From DASRDU01 sp035560235 (GTDB lineage: Bacteria > Acidobacteriota > Blastocatellia > RBC074), in the NCBI GenBank assembly GCA_035560235.1, contig DATMAG010000114.1:1-64000 (forward strand): 64,000 nucleotides of DNA, given 5' to 3'. Position 1 is the first letter of the stretch, and each line of letters starts with the position of its first letter. Of the stretch, positions 45,919 through 56,200 are shown in pieces. Position numbers and translations under genes: made by a program. The notes below the pieces were generated by a model, which searched no databases, was not told the origin of the DNA, and was given only the letters and a program-made list of their open reading frames with translations.

Positions 45919-47757
45919 TCAGCGGCTTCCGGCGCTGGCGCGCGCGGCTGCAGTGGTGGCTGACAGAACGGCGCGGCGCGTGGCGAGTTGTTGCGGAGTA
46001 GCGTCCGGGAGTTCATACATCACCGGCTCAAGCGGGACTTTCGCTTCGGGTTTCAGACTGACTTCCTGACGCTCGCCCTGGCGTTCGATGGTGATGACGA
46101 GTTCACGCCCTTTTTCCAGCAGCCGGTGCCACTCTGTGACTGCGCCGAATGCTTTGCCGTTGAGGGCGATGATTCTGTCGCCCACTTTCAGGCCGGAGAG
46201 TTCGGCGTTGCCGCCTGCCAGCAGATCGGTGATTTCACTGGTCTGCGGGTTCACGTTCAGGCCGATCAGCGTGGAGCGGGTGGTCGGGCCTTTGATGCCC
46301 CAGCCGCCCAGGCGCAGGTACTCTGCGAGCGGCAGCGGCCAGGCTCCGGCCAGATGCTGACGATGAAAACGGCTGAGGTCCGTCGCCGCAATTTCGTTGA
46401 GCAGACCGGGCAGCGCGCTTTCATCGTAAGGCGTGCGCGTCGCGCCGTACCGCAACCACAGGGCGCGCATGAAATCATCCAGCCCGCGCTCGTTGCGAGT
46501 GACCTCGCGCAGCTTCAGATCGAGCAGAAGGCCCGCCGCGCTGCCACGCGAATAGAGCAGGCTGAATTCATCGAGCGGTTCCGTTGCGGCCTTCAGGCTG
46601 ATCTGTTCCAGACTGACGGCGCTCGTGCAGGCGCGCAGGTTGCGATTCATCCGCGTGTAGAAGTTGTCAGGCCTGCCGCCTTCAAAAAGCTGAAGGATGA
46701 ACTTCTGCGCGTAAAATTCGGTGAAGCCTTCAAGCAGCCACAGCGAACGCACCGACGGCGGCGCGTCGAAGTCAGGGTAATGAAGCTGCGCCGGGCGAAT
46801 CGCCTTCACGTTCCAGGCGTGAAAGAGTTCGTGCGCCGAGACCGTGCGGTACAGCCAGGTCGTGAAATCCTGCGGGGCGCCGTTGAGATCAGGATCAGCC
46901 GTAATCAGCGTTGATTTGAGATGTTCATAGCCGACCATCGGCGTGTTGTGTCCGGCCCCGCTTGGATCGCTGGTGCTGAAGTATAAGAACAGATAACGGT
47001 CGAACGGCGCGCCGCCGAAAAAATCGAGCGTGTGCGCGGCGATCTTCTGCGCGCTGGCGACCAGGTTTTTGTGTCTGCTCTTCAGGCGTTCGTCGGTGAC
47101 GACTGAAAAGATGATTCCGCCGACCGTGAAATCAGTCCGTTCGAATTCGCCGAGCATGACCGGCGAGTCGGTCAGTTCGTCGTAATCCTGCGTCGTGAAT
47201 TCAGCCCTGCCCGGAGCGGATGAGCCGACGAGCGATGAGGCGACTGCCCAGTCCTTCGGCAGTTCGATGCTCAGGCTGGCCGGCGCGCGGCGCAGTTCGG
47301 GGCTGTAAAGAAAGAATGCGCCGCCGTGAATCACTGCGCCTGATTTTTCAAGATAACTTTTGCCGAACAGTTTGTGCCGGTTGCCGACATCAAGATCGTA
47401 TTCGATGATGACGGGCGCGGGGCGGGGCAGGCTGATCTGCCACGCGTGATCGCTGACCGGCCTGAGTTCGACCGGCTCGCCTGCCGGGGTATGCGCTTTG
47501 AGCTGCGCGACCTGTTCGGCATAGTTCTGAAGTTCATAAACAGCCTGCATCCAGACCGGCATTCTGACTTCAAAGGATGCTGCTGCCGGTTCTCTGATCT
47601 CCATTGTCACGTGAAAGACGTGCTTCGACGGCTGCGGCATCGTGACGGTGTATGCAATAGCCGGTTCAGCGGCGTGAGCTGCTGCGGTGCAGACGAGAAT
47701 CAGCGCCACGAGAATCAGGCGGCGCGCAGGCAGGAGTTGCATTCTCATGAATTTCAT
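45919..47757 (-). CDS. M61-family (glycyl aminopeptidase-like) zinc peptidase with PDZ domain
   Basis: The 612-residue protein has a signal peptide (LILVALILVCTAAAHAAEP). An M61 N-terminal beta domain is followed by a catalytic domain with HELFH (His309, Glu310, His313) and the downstream glutamate in EGFTEFY (Glu343). A C-terminal PDZ domain (about 505-575, GLNVNPQTSEITDLLAGGNA and LKVGDRIIALNGK) follows. M61 peptidases release N-terminal glycine or alanine from peptides; here in the periplasm. There is no good ribosome site and the start could be one of two nearby ATGs (residue 1 or 4). It is transcribed away from hemB, towards the end of the exopolysaccharide locus. Confidence 0.93.
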   Translation of the reverse strand: MKFMRMQLLPARRLILVALILVCTAAAHAAEPAIAYTVTMPQPSKHVFHVTMEIREPAAASFEVRMPVWMQAVYELQNYAEQVAQLKAHTPAGEPVELRPVSDHAWQISLPRPAPVIIEYDLDVGNRHKLFGKSYLEKSGAVIHGGAFFLYSPELRRAPASLSIELPKDWAVASSLVGSSAPGRAEFTTQDYDELTDSPVMLGEFERTDFTVGGIIFSVVTDERLKSRHKNLVASAQKIAAHTLDFFGGAPFDRYLFLYFSTSDPSGAGHNTPMVGYEHLKSTLITADPDLNGAPQDFTTWLYRTVSAHELFHAWNVKAIRPAQLHYPDFDAPPSVRSLWLLEGFTEFYAQKFILQLFEGGRPDNFYTRMNRNLRACTSAVSLEQISLKAATEPLDEFSLLYSRGSAAGLLLDLKLREVTRNERGLDDFMRALWLRYGATRTPYDESALPGLLNEIAATDLSRFHRQHLAGAWPLPLAEYLRLGGWGIKGPTTRSTLIGLNVNPQTSEITDLLAGGNAELSGLKVGDRIIALNGKAFGAVTEWHRLLEKGRELVITIERQGERQEVSLKPEAKVPLEPVMYELPDATPQQLATRRAVLSATTAAARASAGSR

Positions 47758-47870
47758 CAGGCAATGATTGAGGCGGAGCGGGCCTCATCATACAGCGATT
47801 TTCATTTGTGTGCGCAGAGTAATACGCCACGCTCCATACGCTGCGCTACCGTTTCCGGCACTGGCCCGTT

Positions 47871-47876
47871 TATACT
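47871..47876 (+). promoter_or_regulatory. -10 box (TATACT) upstream of hemB
   Basis: TATACT lies 42 bases before the hemB start; a -35 box is not clear. It sits in the gap between the divergent M61 and hemB genes. Confidence 0.35.
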
Positions 47877-47917
47877 GAACCGTCAAGGCAGATTCTGAGA
47901 ACATCCAGGAGTCATCA

Positions 47918-48886
47918 ATGAACAATCTGATTCATCGTCCCAGAAGGTTGCGCCGGACGGCTGCGCTGCGCGCGATGGTGCGCGAGACGCAGCTTGAAGC
48001 GAATGATCTGATCTGGCCGCTCTTTGTCTGTCCCGGCGAAGGCGTGCGCCGCGAAGTGCGTTCGATGCCCGGCGTCTTCAATCTCTCGGTTGACGAACTC
48101 GTCAAAGAGTGTGAAGCGGCCCGGCGGCTCGGCGTCTCTTCAGTCATGGTCTTCGGGCTGCCGGAACAGAAGGACGAACGCGGCAGCGGGGCGTTTGCCG
48201 AAGACGGGATCACGCAGCGCGCCATCCGCGCGCTCAAGCGCGAAGTCAGCGACCTGGTCGTGCTGGCCGATACCTGCCTGTGCGAATACACATCGCACGG
48301 ACACTGCGGCGTGATCGAGAACAACGACGTGGCGAACGATCCGACGCTTGAGATTCTGGCGCAGACGGCTGTCAGCCAGGCGCAGGCCGGGGCCGACATC
48401 ATCGCCCCCTCGGGGATGATGGACGGGATGGTGGCGGCGATCCGCTCAGGACTCGATGCCGCCGGATTCACGCACATCCCGGTGCTCTCCTACGCGGTCA
48501 AATACGCCTCGGCCTTTTACGGCCCGTTCCGCGAGGCGGCCGACAGCGCGCCGCAGTTCGGCGACCGGCGCAGCTATCAGATGGATCCGCCGAACGCGCG
48601 TGAAGCATTGCGCGAGGCTGAACTCGATGTCGAACAGGGCGCGGATCTCCTGATGGTCAAACCCGCGCTGCCTTATCTCGACGTGATTCGCGCCGTGCGC
48701 GAACGCTTCAACCTGCCGCTTGCGGCCTATCAGGTATCGGGCGAATACGCGCAGATCAAGGCCGCCGGGCAGCTTGGCTGGATTGACGAAGAGCGCGTCA
48801 TGATGGAATCGCTCATCGCCATCAAACGCGCCGGCGCCGATCTGATTCTGACTTACTTCGCCAGGGACGTGGCCGCGCAGTTGTAA
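47918..48886 (+). CDS. hemB: Delta-aminolevulinic acid dehydratase (porphobilinogen synthase)
   Basis: The 322-residue enzyme joins two 5-aminolevulinate molecules into porphobilinogen in heme biosynthesis. The two active-site lysines are in AVKYASAFYGPFREA and LMVKPALPYLD. The zinc-site segment DTCLCEYTSHGHCG keeps its cysteines, so this is the zinc-type form. An AGGAG site lies 8 bases before the ATG. It stands apart from other heme genes here and ends 6 bases from a convergent small gene. Confidence 0.98.
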   Translation: MNNLIHRPRRLRRTAALRAMVRETQLEANDLIWPLFVCPGEGVRREVRSMPGVFNLSVDELVKECEAARRLGVSSVMVFGLPEQKDERGSGAFAEDGITQRAIRALKREVSDLVVLADTCLCEYTSHGHCGVIENNDVANDPTLEILAQTAVSQAQAGADIIAPSGMMDGMVAAIRSGLDAAGFTHIPVLSYAVKYASAFYGPFREAADSAPQFGDRRSYQMDPPNAREALREAELDVEQGADLLMVKPALPYLDVIRAVRERFNLPLAAYQVSGEYAQIKAAGQLGWIDEERVMMESLIAIKRAGADLILTYFARDVAAQL

Positions 48887-48892
48887 CCGGTC

Positions 48893-49198
48893 TCAGGCTT
48901 TTCCGGTCATCTGCGGTCTGACGCGGTTGCGGTAGGCGATGCACTCTTCGAGCGTCCGGCGATATTCGTCAATCTCAACATCGCGTTCGCAGCAGAGGAT
49001 CATCAGGCAGTCATCCTCGCGGAAGTTGCCGTCCCAGGCGATGACCTCCTCATCGGTCCACTCGGGGCGGTACTGCTGCATCTTTTCATCATCCATCCGG
49101 TCGAAGTACGCGCGCAGATTGACGCTCGTTTCGTCCATCGGCTGGGACGAAGGTTCCTGCTCAAAGTTCCAGACTGGTTGTGTAACCGGGATATCCAT
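48893..49198 (-). CDS. Small acidic protein of unknown function
   Basis: This open frame encodes 101 residues, rich in Asp/Glu, with segments WTDEEVIAWDGNFREDDCL and DEYRRTLEECIAYRNR. I do not recognise a family and there is no signal or membrane segment. It has only a weak ribosome site (AAAAGA before the ATG). In favour of a real gene: the residue composition is protein-like, and it ends tightly against hemB. The opposite-strand frame in the same place is serine-rich and unlikely. Confidence 0.55.
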   Translation of the reverse strand: MDIPVTQPVWNFEQEPSSQPMDETSVNLRAYFDRMDDEKMQQYRPEWTDEEVIAWDGNFREDDCLMILCCERDVEIDEYRRTLEECIAYRNRVRPQMTGKA

Positions 49199-49552
49199 AA
49201 TTGTCTTTTCTGCTAAAAAGGTTTGCCCATTTCGGCTTTTGGACTATAATTATCGCACCTTCCAATGGTGCGCGAGCTGGTGACGTTCCTGTGGGATCAT
49301 TCTTACAGCATTACGAGACAAGATACAAAGCTGGGACATAGCTGAGCTGGGAAATTACCGACAGTGTTTCATTTTGCGGTCCAGGCCGGGAGATGAGCAG
49401 GCATAAAATCCTGTCCCCGGGTGCTGAGCATTCCTGAATATCACACTGTGCGTTCAGCGAGGCGGTTGACCCAATACTCATCTCTGTCTCTGTCGCTACC
49501 TGTACGACACGCCGCAACCATCAGGCTTCCAGATCCGGACAAGGAGAATGTG
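49199..49552 (+). other. Gap with promoter and long leader before the second Oar-like receptor
   Basis: A strong promoter at 49223-49250 predicts a leader of about 295 bases before the receptor ATG. I saw no gene, tRNA or familiar riboswitch core in the leader. The start of the minus-strand small gene lies at its left edge, so the same AT-richer stretch probably serves both directions. Confidence 0.5.
49223..49250 (+). promoter_or_regulatory. Putative sigma-70 promoter of the receptor cluster
   Basis: TTGCCC (49223-49228), a 16-base spacer and a perfect TATAAT (49245-49250). Confidence 0.6.
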
Positions 49553-52500
49553 ATGCGACTCAAAACTGATTGCGGATTCCTTTGCTGTCTCCTGCTTGCC
49601 GGCGCTCTGCTGCTGGCGGGTGCGGAAGGTTCAGCTCAGGTAGCGACAGGCGGTTTGCGCGGAACAGTGACTGACCCTTCAAAGGCAGCCGTGCCCGGCG
49701 CGGCAGTGGTTGTCCGAAACAGGGATACCGGCGCTGAACGTGCCACGACCACCAGCTCCGAAGGCGAATTTCAGGTGCCCACGCTGATTCCCGGGCCGTA
49801 TGAAGTGAAGATCACGGCGCAGGGATTCAAGACTTCCAGACTTGATGTGACCATCTCTGTCGGCAGCACCGTGACGGCTGACATCAGTCTTGAAATCGGC
49901 GGGGCTGCTGACACCGTGACGGTTTCGGCTGAAGCGGCCACCACCCTCAATCCGACTGATTTCAAGGTTGACGGCGTGATTACACGCAAGAAAGTGGACA
50001 CGCTGCCGCTCAATGGCCGCAACTTTCTGCAGCTCGCCGTGCTTGAACCGGGCGTGAAGGTGTCAACGAGCACCGTCGGGGATGCCAACAACCTGTTCAA
50101 TGTCTCGATTGGCGGCGGCGATTCGGCGCTGACCCGCATCACGGTTGATGGCGGCAGCGTGGTTGATTATGTCACGGGCGGCGCAGGTCAGAACTTCTCG
50201 GTCGAAACGGTGCAGGAGTTTCAAATCTCCTCCTTCAACTTCGATCTGGCGACCGGCGTCACTTCGGTTGGAGCCATCAACATCGTCTCGCGCACCGGGA
50301 CGAATGAGTATCACGGCAAGGGCTTCGGCTATTACCGCGACAATCATATGGCGGCCTATCCGGTGCTGCAGCGCGATCCGAAAAATCCCGATCCGTTCTT
50401 CCGGCGGCTGCAGGCCGGGTTTGACCTCGGCGGCCCGATCATCAGGGACAAACTGGTCTGGTTCTTCAATCTTGAAAGGCTCAATCAGTCGGCTTCGACC
50501 TCGATTGTTCACACCGGGTTTTCGGGTCTGCGGCAGTTCGATCAGGTCGTCAACAGCCCGTACAAGGGCTGGCTGAGCAATCTGCGCCTGGATTACAAAC
50601 TGAGCAACAGGCACAGCGCCTTCGTGCGCTTCAGCGGCGACAACAACCGGGCCTTCGCTCAGGTGGATGGCAACTCGCTGCCGTCGAACTGGCGCGTCAA
50701 CGAAAACAAGACCTTTCAGGGGCAGTTTGGGATGACCTCGTCATTCCGGCCCAATCTGATCAACGACCTGCGCTTCAACTGGCATTACGTCGGCAATCAG
50801 AGCCTGATTCCGACTGCGGGCGACTGCCCGAACTGTCTCGGCCTCGGCGGCGCGCAGATTCGCATCAACGGCAGCAACTTCATCATCGGCAATTCCATTC
50901 AGGCGCCGCAGACGCGCGCGCTGCACCGGTATGAAACCTTCGACAATCTGAGCTGGGTCGTCGGGCCGCACACACTGCAGATGGGCGGAAGCTGGGAGAA
51001 GGATTTCGGCATCGGCAAATGGGACTACCTGAATCCGGCCCTCGTCGTGACGCACGATCCGCGCGATGTGATCGCAGTCAATCAGACGATTGATCTGCTG
51101 GCGAGCGGACTCGGCGGAGCCAATCCGCAACTCGCCGCCATTTTCGGGCCTGTGGCGCCGCTCCTGAAAATCCCGCTGCCTGCGGCCTTCACGACGCCGG
51201 GCGCGACGATCACTTACAACGATATTCTGCAACTGCCGGTCGCGGTGGCTTTCGTCGGCCTCGGTGACGGCAGCCAGCCGCCGCCCTTCAGGGCTGATGA
51301 GGCGCGCCGCAGCCAGCGGTTCCGCTTCTACGGTCAGGATACGTGGCAGGTCGGCAAGGGGCTCACGTTCAAGTACGGGCTGTCGTACATCTACGAAACC
51401 AATCTGTTCAATCACGACCTGCCGAAATCGAAACTCTTTCAGTCACTGACCGGAACGACTCAGGCCAATCCGCACGACAAAAACAATTTCGCTCCCGCGC
51501 TCGGCTTTGCGTGGAATGTCAAAAATGAAAACAAGACCGTCGTGCGCGGCGGCTTTTCGATGGCTTATGACACGAGTCTCTTTGTCAACCGGCTGACCGA
51601 ACGCGCACTGCTCGGCCCGCTCGGCAACGGGCGCGTGCAGCTGACCGGAGATTTTTACCGCAACACGATCGCTTTTCCGCAGCTGCCTCCTGAATTCACC
51701 GGCGCGCTGCCGCTCGTCATCGGCGGACTGTCGCAGTTCAGGGATTCGCTGCCCGCGAATGATCCGCTGCGCGGGCAGCTGACAGCGCTCATCAATTTCA
51801 TTCCGGGGCTGACACTGATCAATCCGGCGTCAGGCGCAAATGGCGCGTCACTCAATTTCCAGGTCATCCCGACCAGGCTGACGACGGCGAACGCGCTCTC
51901 GATCATCAGTCAGCAGAATGCGGCGCTGCTCAGTCAGTTTCAGGCGCTCGGCAGCGCCGGAGTGCAGGGCGTGGATTTCTTCAAGCTCGTTTCGGGCAAC
52001 GGTTCGATCATCGATCCGTTTGCGCAGTCGCCCTACTCGCTGACCTACAGCCTGGGCGTGCAGCGTGAACTGCCCTGGGGCCTGCTCGGGTCGGCTGATT
52101 TTGTGCTGCGGCGCGGGCTGCACACCTTCTTTCAGCAGGATCGCGCGCACTTCAATGCCGCCATCGGCCCGGCCATCAGGCCGTGCGCCAATGCCTCTGA
52201 AGCCATCAATCCGACGGTGCAGTGTCTGAACGGGCCGTTTGAGATTCTCGAAACCAGCGGGCGCGAACAGTACAAGGCGCTGCTTGTCAAGCTCAACAAG
52301 CGGTTTGCGAAGCGATATGAATTTCTCGCTTCCTATGCGCTCTCGAGTCTGACCGGTTTCAATTACGGAGCCAATGCGCTCGACCGGTTCGGCAATCCCG
52401 GCCCGCTCGGCAGCGACACGCGGCACCTGTTCAATTTCAGCGGCAGCGTGCAACTGCCCTGGGACATTCTGGTCTCAATGAACGCGCATTACGAAAGCCG

Positions 52501-52975
52501 CCCGCCGCTCAGTTTCACGCTGCCCGGCAGCGCCAACAGCGACCTCAACGGCGACGGGACGAATAACGACTTTCTGCCCGGCACGACTTACAACCAGGGC
52601 AATCGCGGCATCAGCGAGGGCGACCTGCAGAAGATCGTGGATGCCTACAACCAGAACGTTGCCGGGAAGGCCGCGCCCCGCGGCGGGTCTTTCCCGGCCA
52701 TCGCGCTGCCCGCGAAGTATTCCTTTGGCGATATCTTTCAGACGCACGACGTGAGAGTGATGAAGACCTTCCGGTTCGGCGAGCGGGCCGCCTTCGATCT
52801 GATCGGCGAGGTCTTCAATCTCTTCAATATCTCGAACCTGGGCTGCTTCAACGGCAGGCTCGATGAAAAGGGCAGCGGTTCGACCAGTTTCGGCATTCCA
52901 ACCTGCAAGCAGGGGCAGGCATTCGGGATTGGCGGGCCGCGCGCGTTCGAGTTTGCCGGAAGGATCAGATTCTGA
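49553..52975 (+). CDS. Oar-like TonB-dependent receptor, tandem copy 1
   Basis: The ATG at 49553 follows AAGGAG (49541-49546) and gives a good signal peptide (FLCCLLLAGALLLAGAEGSAQ); the frame is open to 49421 without support. The 1140-residue protein has the carboxypeptidase-regulatory domain (GGLRGTVTDPSKAAVPGAAV ... GEFQVPTLIPGPYEVKITA), a plug-like region with the block VDTLPLNGRNFLQLAVLEPG, and a barrel ending FGIGGPRAFEFAGRIRF with a terminal Phe. The block is shared with the two following genes, so they are tandem paralogues. The ligand is unknown. A short hairpin follows the stop. Confidence 0.93.
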   Translation: MRLKTDCGFLCCLLLAGALLLAGAEGSAQVATGGLRGTVTDPSKAAVPGAAVVVRNRDTGAERATTTSSEGEFQVPTLIPGPYEVKITAQGFKTSRLDVTISVGSTVTADISLEIGGAADTVTVSAEAATTLNPTDFKVDGVITRKKVDTLPLNGRNFLQLAVLEPGVKVSTSTVGDANNLFNVSIGGGDSALTRITVDGGSVVDYVTGGAGQNFSVETVQEFQISSFNFDLATGVTSVGAINIVSRTGTNEYHGKGFGYYRDNHMAAYPVLQRDPKNPDPFFRRLQAGFDLGGPIIRDKLVWFFNLERLNQSASTSIVHTGFSGLRQFDQVVNSPYKGWLSNLRLDYKLSNRHSAFVRFSGDNNRAFAQVDGNSLPSNWRVNENKTFQGQFGMTSSFRPNLINDLRFNWHYVGNQSLIPTAGDCPNCLGLGGAQIRINGSNFIIGNSIQAPQTRALHRYETFDNLSWVVGPHTLQMGGSWEKDFGIGKWDYLNPALVVTHDPRDVIAVNQTIDLLASGLGGANPQLAAIFGPVAPLLKIPLPAAFTTPGATITYNDILQLPVAVAFVGLGDGSQPPPFRADEARRSQRFRFYGQDTWQVGKGLTFKYGLSYIYETNLFNHDLPKSKLFQSLTGTTQANPHDKNNFAPALGFAWNVKNENKTVVRGGFSMAYDTSLFVNRLTERALLGPLGNGRVQLTGDFYRNTIAFPQLPPEFTGALPLVIGGLSQFRDSLPANDPLRGQLTALINFIPGLTLINPASGANGASLNFQVIPTRLTTANALSIISQQNAALLSQFQALGSAGVQGVDFFKLVSGNGSIIDPFAQSPYSLTYSLGVQRELPWGLLGSADFVLRRGLHTFFQQDRAHFNAAIGPAIRPCANASEAINPTVQCLNGPFEILETSGREQYKALLVKLNKRFAKRYEFLASYALSSLTGFNYGANALDRFGNPGPLGSDTRHLFNFSGSVQLPWDILVSMNAHYESRPPLSFTLPGSANSDLNGDGTNNDFLPGTTYNQGNRGISEGDLQKIVDAYNQNVAGKAAPRGGSFPAIALPAKYSFGDIFQTHDVRVMKTFRFGERAAFDLIGEVFNLFNISNLGCFNGRLDEKGSGSTSFGIPTCKQGQAFGIGGPRAFEFAGRIRF

Positions 52976-52978
52976 AAT

Positions 52979-53007
52979 CGCAGGCGAACCAGCGGGTGTC
53001 GCCTGCG
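52979..53007 (+). terminator. Hairpin directly after receptor copy 1
   Basis: CGCAGGCGA (52979-52987) pairs perfectly with TCGCCTGCG (52999-53007) around an 11-base loop, 4 bases after the stop codon. There is no T-run, so it could be a weak terminator or a stabilising stem. Confidence 0.45.
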
Positions 53008-53034
53008 CCCTGATGCTGACTGACCTCATCTCTG

Positions 53035-53057
53035 AGTCGTCTCAGCCTGAGACGACT
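53035..53057. promoter_or_regulatory. Near-perfect dyad in the gap before receptor copy 2
   Basis: AGTCGTCTCAG (53035-53045) and CTGAGACGACT (53047-53057) form 11-base arms around one central base. The tight centre cannot form a stable loop, so this looks more like an operator for a dimeric repressor or activator than a terminator. Confidence 0.45.
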
Positions 53058-53238
53058 GCGGCGACTATCACAACCTCTCTCAGGTCTGAGCAGGATGAAG
53101 CTTCGATTGCAGAATTCATTTGCCCGAACAGTTATTCGCACCGGCCCGGCGCTGCATTCGGCGCAGCGCGCGGGACTCTTAACCTTCACCATTCAACTCT
53201 GCAGCACCACCATTTCACCAATCTAAGGAGGAATAGAC

Positions 53239-56200
53239 ATGCAGGTTTTCTCCACAGGCTCGTTCATCAGTTTTTTGTCTGTGGCTCTGTCCAACCGGTC
53301 GGTAAGCTTCCAGGGGGAGACCCGGAAGGAGCAGAGGAACGAGTCTCTGAGCTTCACAGTTGCGCGTCACCTGTTCTGCCTCTGCCTGCTCGCCATTCTG
53401 ACGGCGACCGGGTGGGCGCAGGCGCCGGTCGGAACAATTTCCGGCACGGTCAACGATGAATCAGGCGCGGTCATCTCGAACGCCGCCATTACCATTCGCA
53501 ACAAGACTACCGGAGCCGAGCGCAAACTGACCTCCGGCGCTGACGGCAATTTTTCGGCGGCAGCGCTGCCCGCCGGTGAATACGAAGTGGAAATTCAGGC
53601 TCCGGGCTTTCGCACCCTCAAGCGCGAAGCCACCGTCGCAACCGGCGCGGTTGTGACCATCGAGGCTCAGATGAAGGTCGGCCAGACGACCGAAATCGTG
53701 ACAGTTGAGGCCGCGACGGCACAGATCAATTACGAATCGCATTCGGTTGACGGCGTCATCACGCGCCAGAAGATTCAGGAACTGCCTCTGAACGGACGCA
53801 GCTTCCTGCAGCTCGCTTTCCTCGAACCCGGCGTGACGGCCTCGCCCGGCACGACCTCGCAGTACAACTCGCTGTTTTCGGTCTCGATCCTTGGCGGCGA
53901 GTCGAACAAGACTGCAATCACTGTTGACGGCGGCAACGTCCGCAACTCAATCGAAGGCAACACAGGCATGAACTTCTCTCAGGAAGTCGTGCAGGAGTTT
54001 CAGCTTTCATCCTCCAATTTTGATCTTTCGACCGGCATCACCAGTGTCGGCGCGGTCAACATTGTCACCCGCACCGGCGGCAATCAGTTTCACGGTTCAG
54101 GGTATTTCTTCTTCCGTGACCACAACATGGCCGCTTATCCGGCTCTCAGGCGCAACCCGGCCAATCCCGATCCGTTCTTTGCGCGCCGCAATCCGGGCGT
54201 CTGGGTCGGCGGCCCGATCATCCGGGACCGGCTCTTCTTCTTCACCAACTACGAGTACACGAATCAGTCCTCGGTAGTCACCTATGAGCCCAACCTGGCT
54301 TCGGCGAGCAGCCTCGCGGGCAACTTCGGCAGCCCTTATCGCGGCCACCTCTTCAGCACGCGCATTGACTGGAAGGCGACCGAGAAACACTCGGCCTTTC
54401 TGCGTTATTCGCACGATCAGAACAAGGGCTTCGGGCCGCAGGGCGGAGCCGTGCCGCAGTCGAACTGGCTGCAGAACCGGAATTTCTCGGATCAGGGCGT
54501 CCTCAACGTGACTTCGATTCTGAAGCCGTCGCTGATCAATGATTTCCGTTTCAATCTCACCTACTGGCAGAATCGCAATCTCTTTGCTGATGAGGCGACC
54601 TGCCCGAACTGCGTCGGCCTCGGGTTCCCGCAGCTCAACATCAACGGCACGAACGTCACGGTCGGCAACACGTCGAACGCGACTCAGGGCCGCGACCTGC
54701 GGCGCTTCACGTTCCTCGATGTCGTGAGCTGGCAGAAAGGCTCGCACCGGATGCGCTTCGGCACCGAGTACGAATACGCGCCGGGCACGGGCTTCTGGGG
54801 CTACTGCGATCCGGCCTGCACCGTCGGGTTCTCGCCTGAGTTCATCAGGTCAGTTGTCCCGGCAGCTTTTGTGGCGGCGCTCTTCCCGAAACTGCCGACC
54901 ACAATCCGCACCAATGATGATCTGCTCAATCTGCCGTTCGCCGGAGGCGTGGTCGGTGTCGGTGATCCGTCACAGCCGCCGCCGTACAACATTGACAAGG
55001 CGAAGCTGAACAAGCGGATTCGGTTCTTCGGCCAGGACACATGGAAGATCAGACCGAACTTCACACTCAATTACGGTCTGGCGTGGAATTTCGAAAGCAC
55101 GCTCGTCAACCGCGATCTGGACAAGCCGAAGTATCTGGCGCCGCTTTATGGCAGCGACCTGAGTCCGACCGAGAATAATTACAAGAACTTCTCGCCGTCG
55201 CTTGGTCTGGCCTGGAATGTGGACAAGAGCAACAAGACGGTGGTGCGCGCGGGCGCGGGCATTTACTGGGATACGGAACTGCTCTGGCGGCGACTCGAAG
55301 AGCGCAGCTACATCGGCCCGCTCGGCAACGGGCGGCAGCAGGTTCCGCATACCGCTTTCACCAACATCTTCCCCGGCATTATCAATGTCGGGACGCAGCA
55401 GCCGGTGCCGATCGGCGCGTCGCTGCCGGCCAGCGGACAACTCACAAATCTGACGGTCGGCCAGTTTATGGAGATCTACCGGCAGCAGATCGCGGCGGTT
55501 ACGCAGCGGCTGACGCCGAAGACTCTCGATCTCGCGGTGCGCGGCATTCAGATCGGCAAGTCAGCGGCGAATCTTTACCCGCACGATTATCCGGTGCAGC
55601 GCAGCTATCACATGAACATCGGCGTGCAGCGCCAGCTGACCAGCGACATGGTGCTGACGGTTGATTATGTGCGCCGCGTCTTCGTCAACACGCTGCTCGG
55701 CGCGCTGGATTACAATCGCTTCAACCGTTTCATCAACGGCGTGCAGACGCCGGTGATTCCGCGCTGCACTTCGTCAGCTCAGGCCAGCGATCCGAACGCG
55801 CAGTGTTCGACCGGAGCCATCACCTTCTGGACGCCGGGAGGCCGGGGCGTTTACAACGGTCTGCTCGTCAAACTCGACAAGCGGTTCTCGAAACGCTACC
55901 TCTTCACGGCTTCCTACGCGCTGACCGGGCAGAGCGGCGTCAACGGGATTTCGAATCTTGATAACTGGTTCGAAACCTACGGCCCGCAGGGTTCGCGGCA
56001 CATCCTGAACGTCTCGGCGCTCGCCGAACTGCCCTGGGGCTTCCAGGTCGGTTTCATCTCGGCGTTCTCAAGCCGCGGCCCGCTGATGCCGTCAGTCACG
56101 AGCGTGGATCTTGACGGTGATGGCACAACCACGACGCCGATTCCCGGAGTTGACTACAACTGCTTCAACCGGGGATGCGGCAAGGACGATCTGGCCAAAG

